Positions 43,794 through 52,823 of a stretch of 64,000 bases of DNA are shown here, one piece after another. Below the pieces are notes generated by a model that saw only the letters and a list, made by a program, of their open reading frames with translations, was not told where the DNA came from and did not search any database. The position numbers and the translations under genes were made by a program. Source of the stretch: Phreatobacter stygius (GTDB lineage Bacteria; Pseudomonadota; Alphaproteobacteria; Rhizobiales; Phreatobacteraceae); contig NZ_CP039690.1 in assembly GCF_005144885.1 (NCBI RefSeq), forward strand, positions 930,001-994,000, read 5' to 3'. Positions within the stretch are counted from its first letter, which is position 1. Every line of letters starts with the position of its first letter.

Positions 43794-45359
43794 TTACGCC
43801 ACGCCGCGCTTGCGGCCCTCCCAATAGGGCGCGCGCAACACCTTGCGGTCGATCTTGCCGAGGCCGGTGACCGGGATCGCCGCGACGAAATTCACCGATT
43901 TCGGCGACCAGGGCGCACCGCGCTGCGCCTTCACATGCGCCTGCAGCTCCTCGGCCGTGGCAGCCGCGCCCGGCTTGAGCACGACGAAGGCGGTGACCGC
44001 CTCGCCCCATTTGTCGTCGGGAATGCCGATCACCGCGGCTGAGGCCACCGCGGCATGCGCCATCAGGGCATCCTCGACCTCGCGCGGATAGATGTTGAAG
44101 CCGCCGGAGATGATCATGTCCTTGGTCCGGTCGACGATATAAAGATAGCCCTCGGCGTCGCGCATGGCGACGTCGCCGGTATGCAGCCAGCCGCCGCGCA
44201 ATGTCTCCTCGGTCGCCTCGGGCCGTTTCCAGTAGCCCGACATGACCAACGGTCCGCGCACGCAGATTTCGCCCGGTTCGCCGACCGGCACCTCGCGCAT
44301 GTCCTGGTCGAACAGCTTGACGTCGACGAACGGGCTCGGTCGTCCGCAGGAGCCGAGCCGCTCGGGCCGTGCCAGGTCGTGGTCGATCTTGCGCAGCGTC
44401 GTGATGCACTGGGGCGCCTCGGTCTGCCCGTAGAGCTGGACGAAGACCTGGCCGAAAATGCCGATCGCCTCCTTCAGGCGGTCCGGCGACATCGGGGCAG
44501 CGCCATAGACGATCATGTCGAGCGAGGAGAGGTCGTAGCGGGCCCGGATCGCCGGCTGGTCGACCAGCGCATAGATCAACGTCGGCACCAGGAAGGTCGC
44601 GGTGATCTTTTCCTCGGCCACGACACGGCAATAGGCGTCGGCATCGAAGCCCTGGGCAAGCCGAACATAACCGCCGCGATACATGACCGGATAGATGGTG
44701 ACGCCGGCCGCATGGCTGATCGGGGTGGCGGCGAGATAACGGATCTCGGCCGGCCAGTCCCAGTCGCCATAGAGCAGCAGTGTCATGGTGACGATCGCCC
44801 GGTGCGACAGCATCACGCCTTTCGACCGGCCGGTGGTGCCGCCGGTATAGGCAAGCCAGCCGATCTCCTCGGCCTCGCTCTCGTCGACGAGGGGCGCCGG
44901 TGCGGCCGCCGCCGCGGCTTCGATCAGGTCGGGCACCCCCTCCATTGGCCCGAAGGAGAGGAAATGCCCGAGCGTCGGCACCCTGGCCCGGATCGCCCGC
45001 CCACGCGGGCCGAATTTCGCGCCTTCGACGATCAACAGGTCGATCTCGGCGTCCTCGATGATGAAGGCCTGGTCGTCCACCGCCGCCAGCGGATGCAGCG
45101 GCGTATAACGCATGCCCATCAAGAGGCCGGCGCACATGGCGGCCCAGGACTCGGCGCGGTTGCCGGCGAGGATCGACAGCGCGTCGCCTTGCTTCAGGCC
45201 CATGGCCTTGAACACCGTGACGAACCGGCCGATCGCCGCGCCGAGTTCACGGTAGGACCACTGGATCGTGCCGTCGGAGATCGCCGGCCGGTCGCCATGG
45301 CGGGTGATCGCACCGACGATGAGACCGCCGACCGTCCCACCGGAATAGAGGCTCTGCAT
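43794..45359 (-). CDS. acyl-CoA synthetase (AMP-binding family)
   Basis: A 521-residue adenylate-forming ligase that activates a carboxylic acid with ATP and CoA. The P-loop-like A3 motif is LAYTGGTTGRSKGVMLSHRA, A5 is LYGQTEAPQ, A7 is WLHTGDVAMRDAEGYLYIVD, A8 is DRTKDMIISGGFNIYPREVE, and the catalytic lysine lies in the C-terminal GKIDRKVLR. Length and motifs fit medium/long-chain or aromatic acid ligases. GGGGAG precedes the ATG. Divergent from tamA across 351 bases. Substrate unknown. Confidence 0.93.
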   Translation of the reverse strand: MQSLYSGGTVGGLIVGAITRHGDRPAISDGTIQWSYRELGAAIGRFVTVFKAMGLKQGDALSILAGNRAESWAAMCAGLLMGMRYTPLHPLAAVDDQAFIIEDAEIDLLIVEGAKFGPRGRAIRARVPTLGHFLSFGPMEGVPDLIEAAAAAAPAPLVDESEAEEIGWLAYTGGTTGRSKGVMLSHRAIVTMTLLLYGDWDWPAEIRYLAATPISHAAGVTIYPVMYRGGYVRLAQGFDADAYCRVVAEEKITATFLVPTLIYALVDQPAIRARYDLSSLDMIVYGAAPMSPDRLKEAIGIFGQVFVQLYGQTEAPQCITTLRKIDHDLARPERLGSCGRPSPFVDVKLFDQDMREVPVGEPGEICVRGPLVMSGYWKRPEATEETLRGGWLHTGDVAMRDAEGYLYIVDRTKDMIISGGFNIYPREVEDALMAHAAVASAAVIGIPDDKWGEAVTAFVVLKPGAAATAEELQAHVKAQRGAPWSPKSVNFVAAIPVTGLGKIDRKVLRAPYWEGRKRGVA

Positions 45360-45710
45360 GACGTTCTCCCCGCCTGCGGCCGGACCTCATGTGCCTGGGC
45401 CCGATCCCCGACAATGCCTCACGCTGGCCGCTATCGGGCAGGTGAGACGATCAGGCGAGAAGTTCTGCATGGCGGGCGGCGCGCTGGCGAGCAGCATTTT
45501 CGTGGGCCCTCATCCGCCGAACGGCCGATGGCGATCAAAAAAGCCTCCTGGTCCAGTCGGGACGGAATCGCCAGCGCCCGCCTGCATTGATGCAAGGCGT
45601 CAGCGGCGCGGGCTGGCCTTGTGGCATGGCTGAAGATCACCGCCGCCGCCGGCGTTCGCCATAATTTAACCCCATGCGGGCCATTGTATCGACGCTGAAA
45701 GGCTGTGTGA
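45360..45710. other. gene-free divergent region before tamA
   Basis: A 351-base gap between the ligase and tamA starts. It must hold both promoters. Near tamA it becomes AT-rich (ATAATTTAACC, 45661-45671), but no convincing -35/-10 pair can be called. No convincing gene is seen in either direction. Confidence 0.5.
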
Positions 45711-47681
45711 ATGTTGGTTCAGTGGCGGGTCAGACCCCGAGCATATGTCTATGCTTTGTTGGCAATACTAAGCGTTGCTGGCCACGACTCCGCCTATTCG
45801 CAAAGTTTTTTCGGACTGTTCGGCAACGATCAACCGCAGGTCGTCGCCAACGCGCTGTCCTATCAAGTTACCGTCAGAGGGCTCGATAGCGACAAGGACG
45901 CCGCAGCCTCGATCAACGACGTCTCGATACTCTATCGCTTGCGCTCCGAACCGCCTGTCGACGGCGATGAATTGTTGCGGCGCGCGGAAAGCGACCTGCC
46001 GCGCGTCGTCGATGCGTTGTGGGGCTCGGGCTATTACGCCGCCAACGTGTCGATCGTCGTTGGCGGCCAGGCGATAGCGCTGGGCCGGCCAGCGCCGGCC
46101 GGCCTCAAGGTGCTGCTCGACCGGTTCAAGGGCCGCGCCGTCGTGCCGGTCGAGATCGTCGTCGATCCCGGCCCGCTCTACACGTTCAGCCGGGTCGAGA
46201 TCATCGACCAGCGCAGCGGCCGGCCCTTCGATCCCACGGTGCTGCCCGGGCGTGTCGTCTCGCTGAAGGCCAATGAACCCGCGCGCACCGCCAGCCTGCT
46301 CGCCGCCGCGGCGCAATTGTCGGACCATTTCCGCAGCCGCAGCCACCCCTTCGTCAAGGTGATCAGGCGCCAGCCGACCATCGATCATCGTTCGCATCAG
46401 GTCGATGTCGTGCTGGCCGTCGACCCCGGCGCGGTCGCCGGCATCGGCGGCATCGGTGTCACCGGCACCCGCGACGTCAATCCGGCGGTGGTGCGCTCCT
46501 TCATCTATGCCGAACGGGGCGACCCCTATTCGCCCAAGGCGCTGACCGACATTCGCAGATCGGTCTCGCGCATCGAGGCGATCGGCGGCGTCAGGGTGCG
46601 CGAGGCGACCATGCTCGATGCCGACGGCAACCTGCCGCTCGACGTCGAGGTGACCGAGCGCCCGCCGCGCGTGCTCGGCGCCTCCGTGCGCTATTCGACC
46701 GTCGACGGGCCGGCGCTGAAGGCCTATTGGGCCCATCGCAACCTGTTCGGCGGCGCCGAGCGGCTGCGGCTCGACGCCGACCTGTTCTATCTCCTGTCGA
46801 ACCAGAACTGGATCGGCGGCAGCCATCGCGGCGGCTTCACGCCCGACAATATCGGCGGCCGGCTGGCCGCCTCCTTCGTCAAGCCGGCGCTCGGCGGCAG
46901 CCGCAACGACCTGTTGATCGATGCCTCGATCCTGCGCGAGCGCACCGAGTTCTATACGAGCAATGTCGCGGCCGCGACGGTGGCCATCCGCCACCGCTTC
47001 ACCGACGCCTTTTCGATCCAGGGCGGCATCGAGGGCCAGATCGGTCAGTCGATCGATCCGCTCGGCCGCAACAATTATGGCCTGGTCGGCATTCCCCTGT
47101 CGGTGACCTATGACTCGACCGACCGGCCGCTCGACCCGACACGTGGCTTCCGGGTCACCGCCTCGTTCACGCCCTATCACGGCTTCCGCGATGCCCCCTC
47201 GTTCTTCGGCGTCGGACGCATCCAGGCCTCGACCTATTATTCGCTCGACGACGCCGCGCGCTACATCCTGGCGGTCAGGATTGCCTTCGCCTCGATCGCC
47301 GGCGGAACGCTTGCCGACATCCCCGCACCCATGCGCTTTTATGCCGGCGGCGGCGGCTCGGTGCGCGGTTACGAATATAAGAGCCTCGGTCCGCGCGACG
47401 CCTTCGGCAATGTCGTTGGCGGCAAGAGCCTGTTCGAGGCCTCGTTCGAGGCCCGCATCAAGATCACCGACACCATCGGCATCGTGCCTTTCGTCGATAT
47501 CGGCCAGGCCTTCGCCTCGTCTTTGCCTGACGGCTCGGAGCGGCTGAGGATCGGCGCCGGCCTCGGCCTGCGTTATTATACCGCCATCGGTCCGATCCGC
47601 CTCGACTTCGCAGTGCCCATCGCCCGCCAGCGCGGCGAGCGTGCTTATGCCGTCTATGTCAGCCTCGGACAGGCCTTCTGA
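45711..47681 (+). CDS. tamA: TamA-type outer-membrane assembly protein (Omp85 family)
   Basis: A 656-residue outer-membrane protein of the BamA/TamA superfamily. A signal peptide (AYVYALLAILSVAGHDSAYS) is followed by three POTRA domains (for example VSILYRLRSEPPVDGDELLR, VVDPGPLYTFSRVEI, GAVAGIGGIGVTGTRDVNPA) and a 16-strand barrel. The barrel region contains the Omp85 loop motif YAGGGGSVRGYEYKSLGPRD (V-R-G-Y) and ends with a C-terminal aromatic residue (YAVYVSLGQAF). It inserts autotransporters or other beta proteins and may move phospholipids, working with TamB. Stop overlaps the tamB start by one base. Confidence 0.93.
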   Translation: MLVQWRVRPRAYVYALLAILSVAGHDSAYSQSFFGLFGNDQPQVVANALSYQVTVRGLDSDKDAAASINDVSILYRLRSEPPVDGDELLRRAESDLPRVVDALWGSGYYAANVSIVVGGQAIALGRPAPAGLKVLLDRFKGRAVVPVEIVVDPGPLYTFSRVEIIDQRSGRPFDPTVLPGRVVSLKANEPARTASLLAAAAQLSDHFRSRSHPFVKVIRRQPTIDHRSHQVDVVLAVDPGAVAGIGGIGVTGTRDVNPAVVRSFIYAERGDPYSPKALTDIRRSVSRIEAIGGVRVREATMLDADGNLPLDVEVTERPPRVLGASVRYSTVDGPALKAYWAHRNLFGGAERLRLDADLFYLLSNQNWIGGSHRGGFTPDNIGGRLAASFVKPALGGSRNDLLIDASILRERTEFYTSNVAAATVAIRHRFTDAFSIQGGIEGQIGQSIDPLGRNNYGLVGIPLSVTYDSTDRPLDPTRGFRVTASFTPYHGFRDAPSFFGVGRIQASTYYSLDDAARYILAVRIAFASIAGGTLADIPAPMRFYAGGGGSVRGYEYKSLGPRDAFGNVVGGKSLFEASFEARIKITDTIGIVPFVDIGQAFASSLPDGSERLRIGAGLGLRYYTAIGPIRLDFAVPIARQRGERAYAVYVSLGQAF

Positions 47682-50600
47682 TGACGAAAGCGCAAGGGTC
47701 AAACCGCTTCGGTTTCCGCCGCCTCGGCCTTGGCCTCGCCCTGGTCGCCATGGGCCTGATGCTGCACGCTTCGGTGCCCCATGCACAGGAAGACCAGGGC
47801 GTTCTCGCCGGTTTCATTTCCAAGCTCCTGTCGACGCCGACCTCGCGCGTCACCGTCGGCGCGGTCGAGGGTCCGCTGTCGTCGGACGCCACCATTCGCA
47901 ATGTCTCGGTCGCCGATGCCGACGGCGTCTTTCTCAGGATCGACACGATCCGCCTGGTCTGGCGCCGCGCCGCTCTGCTTGCCGGCCGCATCGAGGTGCA
48001 GAACCTCGAGATCGGCAAGATCGAACTGACCCGCAAGCCCAAGGGCGACGACAGCGCGCCGCCCTCCGACGGACCGCTATTGCCGGAACTGCCGGTCAAG
48101 CTGCAGGTCGACAAATTCAGCCTTGGCGAGATGGCGCTGGGCGAACCGATCCTCGGCGTCGCCGCGCGCTTTTCGGCCAGCGGCAATGCCAGCCTCGGCG
48201 CGCCGTCCGAGGGGCTGCAGGCCGTGCTCGACATCCGACGGCTCGATTCACCAGGCCAGTCCGCGCTGCGCCTGCGCTTTACGCCGGCCTCGCAGCAGCT
48301 CGACCTCAGCCTGCAGCATGACGAGCCGGCCGGCGGCATCGCCGCGCGGCTGATGGGGCTGCCCGGCCAGCCGCCGGTGAAGCTCGACCTCGCCGGCGCC
48401 GGCGTGCTCGACGACTGGCGCGGCCGGGTGGCTTTTGATGCCGGCCCGGGCACCGACGCGCGTGGCGAGGCGCGGCTCAGCCGCAGCGGCCTTGAACGGC
48501 GGCTCGGCCTGGACCTGACCGCCCATGTCGAAAACCTGCTGCCGCCGGCGGTCGGAACCATCTTTGCCGGCACCACCTCGCTCAATGGCGGCGTCACCTT
48601 CGCCGACGACGGCGCCATCGGCATCGAACGCTTGCGGCTGGCCTCCGATCTTGCCGAACTGGCGATCGCCGGGCGGCTCGATGCCAGCCGCATCCTCGAC
48701 GTCGCGGTGACGGCCCGCGCGCTGCCGACCGCCAATGGCGGCACCCGGCGCGGCGAGGCGAGCCTTGCCCGCCTTGTCTTCGACGCCACCGCCAAGGGCC
48801 CGGTCGCGACCCCGCGGGTCGACGGCAAGCTCGATCTCGCCGGCCTCGACACACCTGGCCTCAAGCTTCAGGCGCTGGCGGCGACCCTGGCGGTCGAGCC
48901 GCTGGGCACGACCGGCCCGCAACGCTACCGGATCGCCATGGACGGCCGCGCCACCGGCGTCGTCCCGGCTGATCGGGGAATGGCCGAGGCGCTCGGCGAC
49001 AACGCCACCCTGGTCGTTCGCGCGACCGTCGACGACAAGACCATTGCCGACGTGACGGAAGCGCGGATCGCCACCCCCAATCTGGCGCTCGGCTTCACCG
49101 GCCGGGCCGGCTCGACCCTGGTCGACGGCCGCGTCCAGGGCGAGATCACCAGGCTTGCGGCGCTGTCGACCCTGGCCGACCGGAGGCTCGCCGGCCGCGC
49201 CACCCTGCAGGTCGCCCTGACCGGCGATCCCCAGCTGTCGCGGGTGATGGCGCGGATCGAGGGGCGCGGCACCGAGCTTTCGCTCGGCGACCCCGTCGCC
49301 GACCGGCTGGTTGGCCGCCAGCTGACGCTTGCCGGCGCCGCCCGGACCTCACGCGACGGCGTCACCCTCGACCGGCTGACCGCCCAGGGCCAGCATGTGA
49401 CGGCGGTCATCGACGGCGGTGTCGCCAGGACCGGCCTCGACCTGACCGGCGACCTCTCGCTGGCCGACCTGACGCGCGTCGACCCGCGGCTGGCCGGAGC
49501 GGCGCGCGTCAATGCCCGCGTCACCGGCCTGAAAGATGACCCTGACGCCACCCTCGTCCTGACCGCTCCCGATATCCGTGCGCTCAACCGGCCGATCCGC
49601 GACCTGCGCCTGACACTCGCCGCGACCCGCCTCGTCAGCGCCCCGGCCGGAACCTTGTCGGCCGGCGGCGACGTCAACGGCAAGCCGCTGATCCTCGACG
49701 TCAAGGGCGGCGCCATGGCCGATGGCGGCTGGCGGCTCGACCAGCTCGCCGCCCAGCTCGGCTCGGTCTCGGCGGAGGGCCAGGGCACACTCGACCAGGC
49801 TGGCCTCGCGGCCGGCCGCCTGACGGTTTCGGCACGCGATCTCGATGACATCGCGCCCCTGACCCTGACACGCCTCGGCGGCGCGCTCGAGGCGACCGTC
49901 AACGCGGCCGCCAATGCCGGGCGCCAGCAGCTCGCGATCACCGCCGACGGCCGCCGTCTGGTGATCGGGACCAACACGCTCAACGCGCTGAAAGCCGATC
50001 TGCGCACCGAGGATATGGCCGGCCGCCCCGTGCTCAACGGTACCGCCAGCATCGATCAGCTTGTCGCCGGCGGCGAGACCATCGAGCGCATCGCCTTCAA
50101 TGCCCGGCCGGCGGGCGAGGCAAGCGACATCTCGCTGACGGCATTGGCCCGCGGCTTCAACCTGGCGGCCGCCGGCAAGCTCGGTCTCGGCACCGCGACG
50201 CGCCTTGACCTCGCATCCTTCAGCGCGGTGCGCTCGGGCGCCCGCATCGCGCTTGCCGCGCCGTCCACCCTGGTCCTGGAGAACGGCCAGGTTCGCACCG
50301 ACCGCCTGGCCATCGCGGTGCAAGGCGGCGAGATCGAGCTCAGGGGTAGGTTCGGCGCCGAGCTCGATGCCGTCGTCAACGCGCGCCGCGTGCCGCTCGC
50401 CGCGGTCGACATCGTCGCGCCGGGCACCGGCCTGCGCGGCACGCTCGACGCCCGCGCCACGCTCAACGGGCCTGCCGCGGCGCCGCGCGGCCCGTTCGAA
50501 GCGACGATCAAGGGGCTCAGCGCGCCGCAGACCCGTTCGGCCGGCGTGCCGGCGCTCGACATCACCGCCCGCGGTGAAGCCGAGGGCGCACGCGCCTCCG

Positions 50601-51997
50601 TCGATGTCAGGATATCCGGCGGCGCGGCGCTCGCCTTCACCATCAACGGCCTGGTGCCGATCTCACCCCAGGGCAGCTACGACCTGCGGGCCCGCGGCAC
50701 GCTCGACGCCGGCCTCGCCAATGCGACGCTCGCCGGCACCGGCCAGCGTGTCGCCGGCCGTGTCGCCGTCGACGGCACCATGCGCGGCTCACGGGTCCGG
50801 CCCGACATCCAGGGCACGGCGACGCTGTCGAACGGCGCGTTCAACGATCCGATCCAGGGCGTCGCCCTGACCGGCATCGAGGGCCGCGTCAGTGGCCGGG
50901 GCGACACCATCGTCATCGAGCGGCTGACCGCGCGGACCAAGAATGCCGGCACGATCAGCGTCAGCGGCCGGGTCGCGGCCGAACCGGAGCGCGGCTTTCC
51001 GGCCGATCTGAAGATCTCCGCCCGTAACGCCCAGCTGGTCTCGAGCGACGTCGCCGATCTCGTGGCGAGCCTCGACCTTGCCGTGTCGGGCCCCTTGTCG
51101 ACGGCGCCCCGCCTGAGCGGCCGGATCGACGTGACGACGCTCGAAATCCGTGTGCCCGACCGGCTGCCGAGCGCCGCCGAGCCGCTGCGCGATGCCCGTC
51201 ATGTCGCCCCGCCGCCGCAGACCCGGGCGCGGCTCGCCCAGATCGCCCGCCAGCGCGCCGCCAGCCAGCAGCGCCGCGGCGGCCGCGCCGCCTTCAATGC
51301 CGTGCTCGACCTGACCATCGATGCGCCGTCGCGCGTCTTCGTCCGCGGCCGCGGCATCGATGCCGAACTCGGCGGCACGCTCAGGCTCGCCGGCACCAGC
51401 AACGATCCGCGCGCCAATGGTGCGCTCGAGCTCCGGCGCGGCCGCTTCTCGCTGCTGACCCAGCGGCTGGATTTCACCCGCGGCCGGCTGACCTTCGGCG
51501 GTGGCGACGTGATCCCCGACCTCGACTTCGTCGCCGAGACCCGGGCCGCCGACGTCACCGCCAGCATCGCGGTGACCGGGCGCGCCACCGAGCCGCAATT
51601 CACCCTGACATCGTCGCCGGCCTTGCCGCAGGACGAGGTTCTCTCCCGCCTGCTGTTCGCCCGCGCCTCGGGCGGCCTGTCGCCGTTCCAGGCCGTGCAG
51701 CTGGCCCAGGCCGTGGCGCAGCTGGCCGGCAGCGGCGGCGGTCCGGATGCCTTCGAACGCACCCGCCGGGCGCTCGGCCTCAACGATCTCGACGTCGGCA
51801 TGGGCGCCGGCGGACCGACGGTCGGCCTGACCCGCAACATCAACGACCGCCTGCGTGTCGGCGTCAGGGCCGGCACCAAGCCGGAAAATTCGGCTGTCGG
51901 TGCCGATATCGACCTGACCCGCCGCCTGCGCATCCAGACCGAGATCGGCGCCGACGGCCGCGCCGCGGTCGGCATCGGCGCCGAGATCGAATATTGA
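47681..51997 (+). CDS. tamB: TamB, translocation and assembly module inner-membrane component
   Basis: A 1438-residue periplasm-spanning protein. One N-terminal helix (RLGLGLALVAMGLMLHASVP) anchors it to the inner membrane; the rest is repetitive beta structure forming the long hydrophobic groove of AsmA/TamB proteins. The C-terminal DUF490 domain is recognisable in RGRFSLLTQRLDFTRGRLTF, DFVAETRAADVTASIAVTGR and LPQDEVLSRLLFARASGGLS, the most conserved part of the family, which contacts TamA. Length is normal. It overlaps tamA by one base (TGATG) and is followed by an aminoglycoside kinase-like gene 17 bases on. Confidence 0.95.
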   Translation: MTKAQGSNRFGFRRLGLGLALVAMGLMLHASVPHAQEDQGVLAGFISKLLSTPTSRVTVGAVEGPLSSDATIRNVSVADADGVFLRIDTIRLVWRRAALLAGRIEVQNLEIGKIELTRKPKGDDSAPPSDGPLLPELPVKLQVDKFSLGEMALGEPILGVAARFSASGNASLGAPSEGLQAVLDIRRLDSPGQSALRLRFTPASQQLDLSLQHDEPAGGIAARLMGLPGQPPVKLDLAGAGVLDDWRGRVAFDAGPGTDARGEARLSRSGLERRLGLDLTAHVENLLPPAVGTIFAGTTSLNGGVTFADDGAIGIERLRLASDLAELAIAGRLDASRILDVAVTARALPTANGGTRRGEASLARLVFDATAKGPVATPRVDGKLDLAGLDTPGLKLQALAATLAVEPLGTTGPQRYRIAMDGRATGVVPADRGMAEALGDNATLVVRATVDDKTIADVTEARIATPNLALGFTGRAGSTLVDGRVQGEITRLAALSTLADRRLAGRATLQVALTGDPQLSRVMARIEGRGTELSLGDPVADRLVGRQLTLAGAARTSRDGVTLDRLTAQGQHVTAVIDGGVARTGLDLTGDLSLADLTRVDPRLAGAARVNARVTGLKDDPDATLVLTAPDIRALNRPIRDLRLTLAATRLVSAPAGTLSAGGDVNGKPLILDVKGGAMADGGWRLDQLAAQLGSVSAEGQGTLDQAGLAAGRLTVSARDLDDIAPLTLTRLGGALEATVNAAANAGRQQLAITADGRRLVIGTNTLNALKADLRTEDMAGRPVLNGTASIDQLVAGGETIERIAFNARPAGEASDISLTALARGFNLAAAGKLGLGTATRLDLASFSAVRSGARIALAAPSTLVLENGQVRTDRLAIAVQGGEIELRGRFGAELDAVVNARRVPLAAVDIVAPGTGLRGTLDARATLNGPAAAPRGPFEATIKGLSAPQTRSAGVPALDITARGEAEGARASVDVRISGGAALAFTINGLVPISPQGSYDLRARGTLDAGLANATLAGTGQRVAGRVAVDGTMRGSRVRPDIQGTATLSNGAFNDPIQGVALTGIEGRVSGRGDTIVIERLTARTKNAGTISVSGRVAAEPERGFPADLKISARNAQLVSSDVADLVASLDLAVSGPLSTAPRLSGRIDVTTLEIRVPDRLPSAAEPLRDARHVAPPPQTRARLAQIARQRAASQQRRGGRAAFNAVLDLTIDAPSRVFVRGRGIDAELGGTLRLAGTSNDPRANGALELRRGRFSLLTQRLDFTRGRLTFGGGDVIPDLDFVAETRAADVTASIAVTGRATEPQFTLTSSPALPQDEVLSRLLFARASGGLSPFQAVQLAQAVAQLAGSGGGPDAFERTRRALGLNDLDVGMGAGGPTVGLTRNINDRLRVGVRAGTKPENSAVGADIDLTRRLRIQTEIGADGRAAVGIGAEIEY

Positions 51998-52014
51998 TCG
52001 AAAGCGAGGCGCCC

Positions 52015-52812
52015 ATGCCGGAAGCCGACATCGTTCAGCCCACCATTCCGCCGGCCTGGGCCGAACGCCTCGGCGACTATGCTTGGTTGCCGCAGACGAT
52101 CGGCCGTTCCGACGCAGCGGTTTTCCGGCTCGAAGCGGGAGGCCGGCCAATTCTCTTCGCCAAGGCCGAAGCAATCCGGCCGCTCGCCGAACTGCCCGGC
52201 GAGATCGCCAGGCTCGGCTGGCTGGCCACGCGCGGCGTCGCCTGCCCGCGCGTGCTCGGCACCCATGAGCACGCCGGCTGGCATTGGCTGCTGATGAGTG
52301 CCCTCCCCGGCCCCGACCTGGCCTCTGCCGCGGATATGCCGCCGGCCCGCCGCGTCGAGATCGCCGCCGGGGCGCTGCGCCGTCTGCATGGCCTGGATAC
52401 CGCGGATTGCCCGTTCGACCATCGGCTCGACCACCGCCTCGCCGCGGCCCGGGCGCGCATGGCCGCGGGGCTGGTCGACGAGACCGATTTCGACGACGAA
52501 CGGCTCGGCCGGCCCCTGCCCGACCTCTATCGGCAGTTGATCGCGGACCGGCCGCCTTCAGAGATGCTCGTCGTCACCCATGGCGACGCCTGCCTGCCCA
52601 ATCTCATCGCCGGTGAAACCGGTTTTGCCGGCTTCATCGACTGTGGCCGCCTGGGGCTCGCCGACCGCTATCAGGACCTCGCTTTGGCCTCCTGGAGCAT
52701 CACCTACAATCTCGGCGCGGCCTGGGTGGCACCGTTCTTCGGGCATTACGGACTGCCGGAGCCCGATCCTGCGCGGCTCGCCTATTACCGCCTGCTCGAC
52801 GAGTTCTTCTGA
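52015..52812 (+). CDS. APH(3')-like aminoglycoside phosphotransferase
   Basis: A 265-residue kinase of the APH(3') family. The ATP lysine is likely K50 (LFAKAEAIRPL), the catalytic loop is VVTHGDACLPNLIAG (H189, D191, N196), and the metal aspartate is D209 in GFIDCGRLGLADRYQDLALA, a run that is very characteristic of APH(3') enzymes. It may phosphorylate kanamycin-like drugs or an endogenous metabolite. ATG at 52015 has GAGG five bases upstream; a TTG overlapping the tamB stop (51994) is the alternative. Part of the gene (52413 onwards) is repeated exactly at the end of the window. Confidence 0.9.
   Translation: MPEADIVQPTIPPAWAERLGDYAWLPQTIGRSDAAVFRLEAGGRPILFAKAEAIRPLAELPGEIARLGWLATRGVACPRVLGTHEHAGWHWLLMSALPGPDLASAADMPPARRVEIAAGALRRLHGLDTADCPFDHRLDHRLAAARARMAAGLVDETDFDDERLGRPLPDLYRQLIADRPPSEMLVVTHGDACLPNLIAGETGFAGFIDCGRLGLADRYQDLALASWSITYNLGAAWVAPFFGHYGLPEPDPARLAYYRLLDEFF
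52413..52583 (+). repeat. 171-bp direct repeat, copy A (inside the APH gene)
   Basis: Bases 52413-52583 are identical to 63830-64000, which is the end of the window, so the true repeat may be longer. The base before each copy differs (C at 52412, T at 63829), which fixes the left edge. The distance between copies is 11417 bases. Confidence 0.95.
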
Positions 52813-52823
52813 GAGCTCGGGCT

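Noticed and set aside
45768-47786. 672-codon open frame on the minus strand opposite tamA
   Set aside because: It mirrors tamA codons in a GC-rich genome; its translation is low-complexity, rich in R, G, D and H, with no recognised domain.
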